A DNA stretch of 64,000 nt, taken from positions 35,610,501 through 35,674,500 of the forward strand of contig JANJXV010000013.1 in NCBI GenBank assembly GCA_024803745.1. Reading direction: 5' to 3'. The stretch comes from Megascapheus bottae. Lineage: Eukaryota; Chordata; Mammalia; Rodentia; Geomyidae. The translations under genes were made by a program, and so were the position numbers. The notes beneath the pieces were generated by a model. The model worked only from the letters and a program-made list of their open reading frames with translations, made no database searches and had not been told where the DNA came from. Positions 52,223-62,461 of this stretch are shown in pieces (the first letter of the stretch is position 1; every line of letters begins with the position of its first letter).

Positions 52223-52925
52223 TAACAAAAACCAAACCAAACAAACAATAAAACCCCACAAAAATCCTTGTGAAAGATAGTAGACAGAGTGAAAGAAGGG
52301 GTAAAAAACTTTTTTAGACCGAGAAGAAGGACCACAACCTGTGATTGCAAAATGGGAAGAACTAAGAAGTGACTGCAAACAGCTTTGGGCTGTGGAGTAG
52401 CCATGAGGAAGTCTTGGCTCACCTAACAGCAAGTTGCAATGCCAAAATGGTCCGATTCTAGGCCCTGATCCTGCTTTGTCACTAGCTGGGAGCTGTCCAG
52501 GGAGAGAGAGGGTGGCTTGGGTTTGAAGGCAGTAACAAATCCCAAAGTTGCCACAGCTAGACTGATTGCAGTCTTTGGTTACTTCTCTTTTGAGAGGATC
52601 TCTCAGCAGAGTAATTCCATGGTGACATTACATGCTTTATGTAAAACATGAGGAAGAAAACAGAATCCCATCTGAGTCAGATTTTGTCTGTCTCTGACTA
52701 ATGAGATCCAAGTATTCTTTCGCCAGACTTACAAGTTTTGTTTGCTGACAAATGAGTGGCTCATAAACCAATATGGTTCTTACTGATTCAGATGTCCAGC
52801 TTTGTACTGTCCCCTTTTCCTTCTGGCCTTTCCCTTGCTTATTTCTTGTCTGACGTCTACACCATAAAGCAATTGTTAATTATTAGCGACACAATTTTGA
52901 AATAAGCTTCTCATTACAACATCTT
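52223..52925. other. intergenic sequence without recognised repeats
   Basis: About 700 bp with nothing recognised. Confidence 0.4.
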
Positions 52926-53099
52926 TACATTTCTTACAAATCAAAACTACACTAAGATTCTATCTCACCCCAGTTAGAATGGCAATCATTTAACAATAGA
53001 TACTGGCAAGTATATTCAGGGAAAGAAGCACTTAATACTAATGGTAGGAATATAAGCTATTATGGAAATCAGTATGAAGGGTCCTCAAATATCTGAAAA

Positions 53100-53291
53100 C
53101 AGGCCCGGGAGTGTAGCTTAGTGATAGAGTGCTCACCTAGCATACATGAAGCCCTGGGTTCGATTCTTCGGTGCCACATACACACAAAAAAGCCAGAAGT
53201 GGTGCTGTAGCTCAAGTGGCAGAGCCTTGAGCAACAAGGGCAGTGCCCAGGCTCTGAATTCAAGCCCCAGGACTGGCAAAAAAAAAAAAAA
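53100..53291 (+). mobile_element. IDL-Geo SINE, older
   Basis: Complete copy inserted in the L1. The left flank ATCTGAAAA (53091-53099) matches the right flank of the next SINE. Confidence 0.93.
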
Positions 53292-53525
53292 TCTAGCAGG
53301 GCACTAGTGACTCACACCTGTAATCTTAACTACTCCAGAGGCTGAGATCTGAGGATCTTAGTTCAAAGCCAGCCCAGGCATGAATGTCTGTGAGACTCTT
53401 TTCTCTAATACCACCAGAAAACTGGAAGTGGTGCTGTGGCTCCGAGGAAGAGCACTAGCCTTGAACTGAAGAGCTCAGCACCCAGGCCTAGAGTTCAAGC
53501 CCCACAACTGACACAAAAAAAAAAA
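53292..53525 (+). mobile_element. B1-Geo SINE
   Basis: Follows the A-tail of the IDL-Geo directly. The outer duplication ATCTGAAAA lies at 53526-53534. Confidence 0.92.
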
Positions 53526-54192
53526 ATCTGAAAATGGACCTACTTGTCCAATGACCCAAAGGAGAATAAATAAATAAACAAAAAATACCTGTATACTCAT
53601 CTGAAGTACCCAATGAGTCATGAATACATAAAGAAAACATGGTATTTATTTATCCACCATGGAGTATGATTTAGTCATAAGGAAAATTGAAATTCTGTTA
53701 TTTGCAGGAAAATAGGTAGAATTGAACATCAGCATGTTGAACAAGATAAGCCAAGTTCAAAAAGCCAAACATTGAGTATCCTAGTTTATTTGTGGAGTGT
53801 AGGCCAGATGATGATGAAGGTGGTAATGAAAATGGGGTGTGAGTATTAAAAGGGGGGCTGTCTATGAAGAGTATCAGCAGGAACAAAGGAGAAGGGGACA
53901 CTACGGAGAAACCAGACTGAAAGTTATTATGCATATATCTAATTATATATATACTAACTACATTTATATGTATCTGTATACAAGTGTATTAATCTGCAAT
54001 TAACAAGCAAAGTAGAGGCATGGGTCAAGTGATAGATCAGAAAAGCTGTGGGAAGTCAAGGAAGTGGTGACATAGCCTAGGAAGAAATGTACTCGTTACA
54101 TAATTTATTAAACTGTAACCCCTCTGTATCTTACCTTTATACCAATAAAAATTTAAAAAGAAAAAGACAAGCCATGTGAAAGTGTAAGGCCT

Positions 54193-54405
54193 TAGATAGG
54201 CATTAGTGGCTCATTTCTAAGCCTAGCTGCTCAGGAGATTGAGGTTTGAGGCCGTGGTCAAGAACCAGCCTAGGCAGGAAAGTCTGTGAGAATTTTTAAA
54301 ACTTTCCAATTAACCAGCAAAAAGCCAGAAGTGGATCTGTGTGACTAACATGGTAGAGTGCCAGCCTTGAGCGAAAAAGTTCGGTCCCTTACTCAATCAT
54401 TGGTG
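54193..54405 (+). mobile_element. B1-Geo SINE, old
   Basis: 'ataggcattagtggctcatt' head, 'ccaattaaccagcaaaaagc' linker. Confidence 0.8.
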
Positions 54406-54419
54406 CTTCCCTGCCCCCC

Positions 54420-54495
54420 ACACAGTTTTCTTTTTAATTGACACATAGTAGGTATAACATATTTATGTTGTATGGTGTGACATTTCAACATACAT
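54420..54495. mobile_element. ancient L1-type fragment
   Basis: 'tttaattgacacatagtagg' and 'gtgtgacatttcaacataca' recall an old mammalian L1 3' UTR. Confidence 0.45.
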
Positions 54496-54612
54496 AAAAA
54501 AAATCTAACAGGATGCTAGTGGCTCATACATAATGTGTAATTAAGTAGTTAAAAGGGTAAACTTTATTTTATGCATAGTTTACCAGAACATTTAATTTGG
54601 AAAACAAATAGT

Positions 54613-54697
54613 TATCTGGCAAATATCATGTAACCCTTTTATTAATTACAATAAAAATATAAAAAAAACAAAAAACAAAAAACCCCCAAATAGTATA
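54613..54697 (+). mobile_element. short retroposon tail, same as at 25733
   Basis: Core 'tatctggcaaatatcatgta' and 'tattaattacaataaaaata' is nearly identical to 25777-25828. Possible 8-bp duplication CAAATAGT on both sides. Confidence 0.65.
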
Positions 54698-54722
54698 GGC
54701 ACAATTCGCAAACCATTCTTTG

Positions 54723-54956
54723 TTGTGATTGCTGGTTCTGGGACTTGAACTCAAGTTCTTGGGTACTGTCCCTGAACTTCATTGTTCAAGACTATCACTT
54801 TATTACTTGAGCCACAGTTCCACTTCTGACTTTTTGGAAACTTATTTTAGAAATAGGAATCTCAGAGTTTCCTACCTGAACTGATTTCAAGCTGATCCTC
54901 ATATCTCAGCTTTCTGAGTAGCTGGGCTTACAGGCATGAGCCACTGATGCTTGGTC
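54723..54956 (-). mobile_element. B1-Geo SINE, older
   Basis: Reverse: 'ggttctgggacttgaactca' to 'tagctgggcttacaggcatg'. Confidence 0.88.
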
Positions 54957-54967
54957 AACAAACATTC

Positions 54968-55167
54968 TTTTTTTTTTTTTTTGCCAGTCCTTGGGTTTGA
55001 ACTCAGGGTCTGAGTACTGTCCTTGGGTTTTCCCCAAGGTTAGCACTCTACTATTTTGAGCCACAGCCCCATTTCCAGCTTTTCTATATACATGTTATGG
55101 AGAAATCAAACCCAGGTCTTCGTGTATGCTAGGCAAGCACTCTACTACTAGGCCAAACTCCCAGCCC
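54968..55167 (-). mobile_element. IDL-Geo SINE
   Basis: Complete reverse copy with CAAACATT on both flanks. Confidence 0.92.
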
Positions 55168-55305
55168 TGGCCAAACATTATTAAATATTAAATTCAAGGT
55201 ACCCCTGAGTCCCTTATGAAGACAACTATAAAACCCAGTCCAGTGATAAAGGAATACATTGGCAGCTCTTAAGACAAAGAGCTAATTTACCTAATACAAA
55301 GATTT

Positions 55306-55508
55306 TTTTGTGTGTTTGCCAGTCCTGAGGCTTCAACTCAGGGGTTAGGCACTGTCTTTGAGGGTCCTTTGCTCAAGGCTAGTGCTCTACCAGTTGAGCC
55401 ACAGTACCAGTTCCATTTTTTTTCTGTGTATGGGGTACTGAGGAATTGAAACCAGGTCTTTGTGCATTCTAGGCAATCACTCTACCACTAGGCCACACTC
55501 CAGGCCTA
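55306..55508 (-). mobile_element. IDL-Geo SINE, older subfamily
   Basis: Reverse: 'gccagtcctgaggcttcaac' to 'ctaggccacactccaggcct'. Confidence 0.9.
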
Positions 55509-55518
55509 TATTTATTTA

Positions 55519-55795
55519 TGCCGGGTGTGGTGGCTCACGCCTGTAATCCTAGCTACTCAGGAGGCTGAGATCTGAGGATCAAGGTTCAAAGCCAGCCTGA
55601 GCACAAAAGGATCTGAGACTCTTATCTCCAATTAATTCTAGAAAACAGGAAGTGGGGCTTGGCTCAAGTGTAGGGCAGTAGCCTTGAGCTGAAGAGCTCA
55701 GGGACAATGCCCAAGCTCAAGGGTAGGGCAGTAGCCTTGAGTGAAGACCTCAGAGATAGCACCCAGGCTGAGTTCAAGCCCCATGACCCACCAAA
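55519..55795 (+). mobile_element. B1-Geo SINE with 53-bp tail duplication
   Basis: TAGGGCAG at 55671 and 55724 marks two copies of the tail module, 53 bp apart. Head is near-consensus. Confidence 0.93.
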
Positions 55796-56102
55796 TATAT
55801 ATATTTATATATGTCTATATTGTCCCTGGCTGAAATAAAACTTGGTATCCGAAGCTTGCTTTTGCTCATTGGCTGATGCTCTATGGCCTGGCCATGCCTC
55901 CAATCCCACATAAAGAAATTTAAAATTTATCTTAATCAGTGTCACTTCTCCCAACATCTGGTGAGCTTTTATGCTGGCAAACAAAATAATGTCCAAGACA
56001 TTTTAGTTTTCATCCTGTGACTCAGAATGAAGACAATAAAAAGAAGAAAAAACCCCAAACCTTTCCGCACTCGGTATTCACAAATTACTTTTTTCCATAT
56101 AT

Positions 56103-56526
56103 TTTTTATTGTAATTAATAGAAGGGTTACATTATATTCACCATATAGAAGGTGCATTACTTCACAAACATTGACAACCTTTCTCAAGTCTTGGTCCCCA
56201 TTTCCCTCCCCCCACTCATCTTGTTTTCCCCCTTCCCTATCCTATTTCTAATAACCAAATAAGCATATATACAATATATCAAATAACAAGGTGAAATACT
56301 GTAACAATGTGAGATAACCAAGGGACAGCAAAAGAGATGAGAGATAACATAGTACATTAGGACAACAATCACTCATTATATGGCTTTTGTTTCTATATCC
56401 TGGAGGTCCTTTCATTTAGTGTTATACTATATGGCCTATGTATCTAGGTTTTGTTCTATTGTAAATCTCTACTAGGAATGCCCAAGGTTTTCACTGATTA
56501 TGACAAATGAGGGAAACCATTGAGCC
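56103..56526 (-). mobile_element. 5'-truncated L1 3' UTR with 15-bp target duplication
   Basis: Same 3' UTR family as 37128. Flanked by TCACAAATTACTTTT (56088-56102 and 56527-56541). Confidence 0.93.
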
Positions 56527-56541
56527 TCACAAATTACTTTT

Positions 56542-57030
56542 TAGAACACTTTTTTATTTTGACAAGAAAGGAATAGCAAAAATGTCGCATACTTAGTGGT
56601 GCCATTATTCTGTTATTGGGAGGATGGAGAACTCTTTTAAAAATATTAACCTTTAGAAAGGTATTTATCTACTTGCAAGGAACATAGCACCCATGAGATT
56701 ACCTGACTTGTATCCTAATTTGTTGGATTTTATCATTTTCTGCCTGTATGCATGTACTCACATTTCATTAGTCATAATTCCTCTTTAGAAAAGCCTTGTT
56801 TTAAAAAGAAGCACGACCATGGTATCTTTGGAATTTATAAATATCTAGTCTAAGACTTCCTTCAGCTTGTCATCTGTTTCCTTGTTTGAAAAGATGGAAC
56901 AGTGCTGGGTTGTGTTTTTAAAATGTCAAATTTGTTTTGCAAATGCAGGAAAAGCAGCATTTCCTAATTTGCTTAGACTGGTGCCCACGGAATTTGAGAT
57001 TATGTCAGATAGATACTGTATTAGCAATAG
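56542..57030. other. intergenic sequence without recognised repeats
   Basis: Nothing recognised. Confidence 0.4.
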
Positions 57031-57033
57031 AAG

Positions 57034-57088
57034 TTGTGTGTGTGTGTGTGTGTCTGTGTGTCTGTGTGTCTGTGTGTGTGTGTGTGTA
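57034..57088 (+). repeat. (TG)n with periodic TC
   Basis: TG run with 'tctgtgtg' units. Confidence 0.93.
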
Positions 57089-57181
57089 CTCCCATAAATG
57101 GGCAATTTAATTGGAATTCAATTTCAATTGGAAATTTAACAAAAGAAAACATTTCCCATTTAATATAAGAAAACAATAAAA

Positions 57182-57405
57182 TGCACAGCACTGTGGCTCT
57201 TCCCGATAATCTTAGCTACTCAGCAAGCTGAGATATGATGATTGTAGTTTGAAGCCAGCTCAGGCAGAAAAGTCTGGAAACTCCTACTTCCAATCAACAA
57301 ACAAAAAGTCAGAGGTGGAGGTATAGCTCAAGTGGTAGAGTGCCAGCCTTGAGCAAAAAAGCTAAGGGACAGTGCCAGTACCTTGAATTCAAACTCTAGA
57401 ATGAG
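57182..57405 (+). mobile_element. B1-Geo SINE, older
   Basis: 'gcacagcactgtggctcttc' to 'gaattcaaactctagaatga'. Confidence 0.85.
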
Positions 57406-57500
57406 CAAGAAAGAAAAAGAGAGAGGGAGAAAAAGAGGGAGAAGGAAGGGAGGGAGGGAGAGAGGGAGAGAGGGAGGAAGAAGGGGGAGGGTGGAAAAGG
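57406..57500 (+). repeat. purine-rich (GA/GGGA)n tract
   Basis: Almost pure purine at a SINE 3' end. Confidence 0.9.
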
Positions 57501-57540
57501 GTGGTGGGTTTCACCAGAGAATCAATAAAAGGCTTTTTTT

Positions 57541-57748
57541 GTTTTGTTTTTCCTGCCATTCCTATGGTTTGAACTCAGGGCCTGGGTGCTGTCCCTTAGC
57601 TTTTTTTTTTATACTCAAGGCTAACACTCTACACTTGAGCCATAGCACCACTTCCAGCGTCTTCTGTGTATGAAGAACTGAGGAATCAAACCAAGGATTT
57701 CATGCATGCTAGGTAAGCAATCTACCACTTAGCCACATTCCCAGCCCA
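57541..57748 (-). mobile_element. IDL-Geo SINE, older
   Basis: Reverse: 'cctgccattcctatggtttg' to 'gccacattcccagccc'. Confidence 0.88.
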
Positions 57749-57775
57749 GGAATTCATTTTTCAATTGTTTCTGAC

Positions 57776-57862
57776 CAAGAAAGAGAGAGAGACACACAGA
57801 GAGAGTCAGACAGAGAGAGAGAGTCAGAGACAGAGACAGAGCGAGAGAGACAGAGAGAGAAA
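57776..57862 (+). repeat. (GA)n/(CAGA)n repeat
   Basis: Purine-rich with regular C or T interruptions. Confidence 0.9.
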
Positions 57863-57969
57863 TTGAACTGAACTGAACAGATGTGATTCTGCTAAACACA
57901 TATCTTCTCTTTGGGCCACACATTTGCTTGTTTCCCTTAAATGGGAAAAAGGTAATAAAATATTTTTCT

Positions 57970-57998
57970 ATGGTTGGGAATTTGGCCTAGTGCCAAAT
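57970..57998 (+). mobile_element. IDL head fragment
   Basis: 'ggttgggaatttggcctagt' only; the rest is absent. Confidence 0.55.
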
Positions 57999-58179
57999 GA
58001 TATATACATATATATTCATATTTAAATCCAGATATCAAGATTCATTAATTAGTATGATATTTTCTAAAACAACATTTTAGAACATTTTAGTTGCTTGTCA
58101 CTATTTATACATCACACTTTTGCTAATCCAAAAAAAACAAAACAAAAAACAACCCTCAAACAAACAAAAAAACCCATTC

Positions 58180-58311
58180 AGCTGGGCACTGGTAGCTCAT
58201 ATTTGTAATCTTAGCTTCTCAGGAGGCTTACATCTGAGGATTTTGGTTCAAAGCCAGACCAGGCAGGAATGTCTGTGAGATATTATCTTCAACTTGCCAC
58301 TGAAAAGCCTA
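58180..58311 (+). mobile_element. B1-Geo SINE, tail missing, joined to L1
   Basis: 'gctgggcactggtagctcat' head through 'caacttgccactgaaaagcc', then directly L1 ORF2. Confidence 0.8.
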
Positions 58312-58475
58312 CAGAATGGGAGAAGATCTTCACCAACCACACAACAGACAAAGGCCTCATATCTAAAATATATCAACAGCTCAAAAAATTGAATCACTCC
58401 GAAACTAGTCTCCAGAGTAACAACCATCCCTTTAAAAGATGGGCCAAAGACTTAAAGAGAGTCTTCTCTAAAGTT
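58312..58475 (+). pseudogene. internal L1 ORF2 fragment
   Basis: Encodes [20 protein letters not shown] and then [17 protein letters not shown], the ORF2 segment just upstream of the LTPVRMAII region. Both ends are truncated. Confidence 0.85.
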
Positions 58476-58514
58476 GCTTTTTCTATATCCTTCTTTCAAT
58501 GTTGTGCTTTTCAG

Positions 58515-58684
58515 AAGAGTGGCTTATGGTACTAAGAAGAATGATAACTGCAGGATCTTGATTCAAAGCAAGTCTTGATGAAAAAAATCTTCAAAACCCT
58601 AATTAACCAGGAAGATGCCACTAAGCATGAGTGCCTAGTGAGAAATTTGAAGCTTTGAGTTCAAGCCCCAGTACCAACACAGAA
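58515..58684 (+). mobile_element. B1-Geo SINE remnant
   Basis: 'cttgattcaaagcaagtctt', 'aaccctaattaaccaggaag' and 'gttcaagccccagtaccaac'. Confidence 0.6.
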
Positions 58685-59052
58685 AATAAAGTCACTATGG
58701 ATAGGGCCCACTTAAGGGATGAAGAGTTATGATGTTCTTCCTTGAGAGCTGAATATTTTATATAAATTTGAAACTTTTCTTTATGTGGTATCTGTCTTGC
58801 CTTACCCACTTATTTATTTATATCAATGTGGACTGACCAATATTTATTTTAATTATGCATAATAACAGTACAATGTACTACATTGAATAGTATGATACTA
58901 TAATGCTATTGTATTATAGTGAAATATTATACTGCCATTTCTTTTATGGCTCATGATGTTCTGGTTTTGTTCATTTGGAATGTCTTTTCTATATGTCTCA
59001 TGAATGTAGGTGTTTGGTATTTGTTTTCCCAAGCACTTCCTAGCATCAAATT
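58685..59052. other. AT-rich intergenic sequence
   Basis: Nothing recognised. Confidence 0.4.
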
Positions 59053-59288
59053 TATTGTTTCCCTTTTGTACCAGTAATGGCTCTTGATCTCAGGGCCTGT
59101 GCTCTTGATTTTCTCTTTTATCCCCCCTCAATGTTGGCCCTCTACCATTTGGTCACATTTCTGCTTCTGGATTTTTCTAGTTAATTGGAGATTAGAGTCT
59201 CATTAACTTTCCTGTATGGGCAGGTATTGATACTCAGATCTCAGCCTCCTGAGTAACTCGGATTTCAGCCATGAGCTACTGATGCTCA
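59053..59288 (-). mobile_element. B1-Geo SINE, old
   Basis: Reverse: 'gtaccagtaatggctcttga' to 'cggatttcagccatgagcta'. Confidence 0.78.
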
Positions 59289-59374
59289 GCTCCTCCTCTT
59301 CTTCCTTGTCCCTTCCATCCTTCTCCTCTTCTTTCTCCTCCATAACCTCTTCCTCTTCTTCTTCTTCCTCTTCA
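59289..59374. repeat. polypyrimidine (TCC/TTC)n tract
   Basis: Nearly pure C/T between two reverse SINE pieces. Confidence 0.88.
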
Positions 59375-59460
59375 CCACAGGGTCTTACTATGTATCTCAA
59401 GTTAGCTTGGTACTGAATATCCTTCTGTCTCAGGAGGCGGAGTGCTCAAACTCCACTTTT
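59375..59460 (-). mobile_element. B1-like fragment
   Basis: Reverse: 'agggtcttactatgtatctc' and 'gtctcaggaggcggagtgct'. Confidence 0.6.
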
Positions 59461-59635
59461 TGAAGGGAGGAGTATAAAATAATTTCTGGGCATGTTTTTA
59501 AAATTGAATTCACTGATTGATAGTATTTGTGGAATGGAGGAATGCCTAAGTTGGATCAAATACTCATCGGGGCTTCCTGTACAGACCAGAGTGTGAGGAA
59601 ACAAGAATAGGAGCAATGGGATTGATGATGATGAT

Positions 59636-59812
59636 GACAGCCAATGTTTGCTTATTCTTTTTCAGTGTCAGGCACTGTGCCAAGCACTTCACAGCCATTA
59701 AGTCACTTAATGCTCAGAATGGCCTTATGAAGTGTGTATCATTTATTGTCTCCTTTTGCAGATGAGGAAACTAAGCTATGGAGACACTCAGGAATACTAG
59801 AGCAAGTGGAAA
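59636..59812 (-). mobile_element. MIR element
   Basis: 'gtcaggcactgtgccaagca', 'cacttaatgctcagaatgg' and 'gcagatgaggaaactaagct' match MIR in reverse. Confidence 0.9.
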
Positions 59813-60032
59813 ATGATGTGGAATTTCAGTTGGCTTCAGTTCTGACTGGGTAGATTTCCAGTGCCTCTCTCTTCTCTGACTCTGATTCCAACTCACAAAA
59901 TGCTTTGGCACAAGATACTACATAAGACTCTGCGTTAGTGGAGTATGATACTTTAGATATGAAGAAAATGGACTTATAAACATAGACATACTACAGATTT
60001 TTCTGACAGATGAAAGAAAAGTGTGCTGTTTT

Positions 60033-60303
60033 GTGGCTGGGCATTTGGCCTAGAGGTAGCATGCTTACCTAGCATGCATGAAGACCCAGGTTAGATTCCT
60101 TGATACCACATACATAGAAAAGTGATGCTGAGGCTCAAGTGGTAGAGCTCTAGCTGTGAGACAAGCCCAAGAGTTCAAGGTCCAGAGGTGGCAAATAAAA
60201 GCTGGAAGTGGTGCTGTGGCTCAAGTGGTAGAGCTCTATTCTCGAGAAACCCCAAGGACAGTACTTAAACCCTGAGTTCCAGCCCTAGGATTTGAAAAAA
60301 AAA
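60033..60303 (+). mobile_element. IDL-Geo-Geo trimer-like SINE
   Basis: IDL half and a shortened Geo (to about 60195) are followed by a second Geo starting 'agctggaagtggtgctgtgg', without a second tRNA-like half. Confidence 0.85.
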
Positions 60304-60607
60304 TGTGCTGCCTTAACAAAATGGGTACATTAAGACAATTTCTTTGACAGAATGGAAGCCTCATGGAGAGCCTCTGGTTTCAGTGAAAGCTTTGCTTGGG
60401 CTATTGGTTGTTTCAGTTATTTTAAAACATAAAATATAGGTGTTTAGGTGGCATGCCTTTTCTAAGATGAGTATTTTGATCATAGAAGGAGACAGTTATT
60501 TCTCTACATGACAAGTGTCAACTGGAGTGATACGGGAAACAATTTGATATCCAGAGCAGTTTGAAGAGAATATCTTTGATCAAAGAAGGGACAAAATTTG
60601 CTAGAAA

Positions 60608-60795
60608 GCCAAGTGACTGTGGCTCACACCTATAACCTTAGCTTATCAAGAGACTGAAATCTGAGGATCCCAGTCTGAAACCAACCCAGGCCAAAACTCT
60701 GTGAGACTCTTACCTCCAATTAACCAGCAAAAAGCTGGAAGTAGAGCTGTGGTAGAATACTAGCCTTGAGAAAAAAATCCCACAACCAACCAATC
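60608..60795 (+). mobile_element. B1-Geo SINE, older
   Basis: 'aagccaagtgactgtggctc' to 'gtagaatactagccttgaga'; the tail is cut short. Confidence 0.82.
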
Positions 60796-60837
60796 CACCC
60801 CACTACACACATCCAAAACAAAAACAAAAACATAAAC

Positions 60838-61250
60838 ATAAAACTACCCTATGATTCAGTGATACCACTTGTGGGCATTGGTAGCCAAGATACAGTAAAG
60901 CTAGCAGCACAATTATGTTCATTGCTGCAGTATTCACCATAGTCAAATTATGGAAACAGCACAGGTACTCTTCAATGGATGAATGGTTCAAGAAATTCTG
61001 ATGGCACTTGAGGTATGTGTATAGGGAGTGAGATCAAGGGGGAAGGCTAGATGAATGAAGAGAGGAAGTGGGAGAATATAATCATAATAGTCAATGTACA
61101 TTTGTGGAAAGGAAACTAGGAAAATTGAGGTGGGGTAGGATTGGTAGAAATGAGGGAGAATGATGAAATGACATGATCAAGACAAACACAAGATGTATTG
61201 GATAGTAACTTCTTTATAATAAAGAATTTTAAAAATCAGTACATTATTTT
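60838..61250 (+). mobile_element. L1 ORF2 end and 3' UTR
   Basis: 'ttcattgctgcagtattcac' and 'gtactcttcaatggatgaat' are the plus-strand counterpart of the L1 region at 22860-22930. Ends near 'ctttataataaagaatttt'. Confidence 0.75.
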
Positions 61251-61283
61251 GTTCTCTGAAAATCACTAAAAATTTAAAGTACT

Positions 61284-61478
61284 GGGCCGGGAGTTTGGCC
61301 TAGTGGTTAAAGTGCTTGCCTAGCATGCATGAAGACCCAGGTTCGATTCCTTGGTACCACATACATAGAAAAAAGCCAGAAGTGGTGCTGAGGCTCAAGT
61401 GGTAGAGCTCTAGCCTTGAGAAAGTCCAAGGACAGTGCTCAGGCCCTGAGCTCAAGCCCAGGACTGGCAAAAAAAAAG
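61284..61478 (+). mobile_element. IDL-Geo SINE, young copy
   Basis: Near-consensus, 16-bp duplication AAAAATTTAAAGTACT (61268-61283 and 61479-61494). Confidence 0.96.
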
Positions 61479-61494
61479 AAAAATTTAAAGTACT

Positions 61495-61736
61495 TTAAGT
61501 TCTGTTGTAGAATGCACCATCTTCCCATGCTATTGGTATTTTCTATCAAATATTAAATAATAAAATCAAAATGTATGTATATAAGTCTTTGTAGCCTGTG
61601 TAAATTAAGATCTAATTAAAGATGCATCTCTTTTGGTTTCTTGTATAAAAAACTTGATAGAAATATATGTTAAAAGGGGCATCACACACACAATAAAGTA
61701 TTTAGAAAGAAGAGCACCAGCCCAAATATTGCAGAT
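61495..61736. other. AT-rich sequence without recognised repeats
   Basis: Would be the 3' flank of the minus-strand open segment at 61737. No AATAAA was seen on the minus strand here. Confidence 0.4.
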
Positions 61737-61856
61737 TTACTTGAATTGTGTTTCATAATCATCTTCAAATTCATCCACATTCACTTTCTGGGAGCAGCTC
61801 CGCTCTTCTTCCCCTACAACAGCTGTGTTGATGTGTACAAAATGCAGTGAATCATG
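61737..61856 (-). other. unrecognised 39-codon open segment, possible terminal exon or retrocopy
   Basis: On the minus strand the frame opens exactly after 'ctacactag', which could be a splice acceptor with a modest pyrimidine tract. It reads HDSLHFVHINTAVVGEEERS and ends in an acidic tail NVDEFEDDYETQFK before TAA. Composition is strikingly protein-like, but I do not recognise the family and see no promoter, partner exon or poly(A) signal. Chance or pseudogene remain likely. Confidence 0.25.
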
Positions 61857-61886
61857 CTAGTGTAGAAGATGGGATAGTCACCCGAG

Positions 61887-62002
61887 GACTTGTAGCCGGG
61901 TGTGATAGTGCTCTCATCTACAAAGCTAGCACTCAGTAGGCTGAGGCAAGAAGATCTGGACTTAAGGACAACCTGGCCTATAGAGTGAGATCCTGTCTCA
62001 AG
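61887..62002 (+). mobile_element. B1-like monomer
   Basis: 'gtagccgggtgtgatagtgc', 'gtaggctgaggcaagaagat' and 'gagatcctgtctcaagaaaa' are a classic B1 layout. Confidence 0.8.
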
Positions 62003-62013
62003 AAAATAGAATT

Positions 62014-62235
62014 TTGGCCAGGAGTTTGGCCTAGTGGTAAGAACGCTTGCCTAGCATGCACGAAGACCCGAGTTCAATTCTTCGGTACCACATACATAGA
62101 AAAAGCCAGAAGTGGTGAGGTGGCTCAAGTGGAAGAGCTCTAGATTTGAGAAAGCTCAAAGACAGTGCTCAGGCCCTGAGCTCAAGCCCAGGACTGGTAA
62201 AACAAATAAATAAATAAATAAAATAAAAAATAAAT
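62014..62235 (+). mobile_element. IDL-Geo SINE with (AAAT)n tail
   Basis: Complete; the tail is an AAAT repeat (62202-62235). Flanked by AATAGAATTT. Confidence 0.94.
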
Positions 62236-62249
62236 AAATAGAATTTCTC

Positions 62250-62447
62250 GGGATGGGAGCTTAGCCTGTGGTAGAGTGCTTGCCTAGCATGTATGAAGCC
62301 CTGGGTTTGATTTCTTAGTACCACATACACAAAAAAAGCCGGAAGTGGCCCTGTGGCTCAAGTGGCACAACACTAGCCTTGAGCAAAACGTGTCCCAGAA
62401 CAGTGCTCAGGCCCTGAGTCAAGCCCCAGGACTGTCACAAAACGAAA
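62250..62447 (+). mobile_element. IDL-Geo SINE
   Basis: Older-type copy. Flanked by 14-bp AAATAGAATTTCTC (62236-62249 and 62448-62461). Confidence 0.94.
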
Positions 62448-62461
62448 AAATAGAATTTCTC

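Larger units (their letters stand above)
52930..54165 (+). mobile_element. L1 ORF2 3' fragment and 3' UTR, interrupted by two SINEs
   Basis: 52940-52990 matches the ORF2 segment that reads TLRFYLTPVRMAII elsewhere ('ctatctcaccccagttagaa'). It resumes at 53535 after two SINEs and ends 'taccaataaaaatttaaaaa' (about 54165). Frames are broken. Confidence 0.75.
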
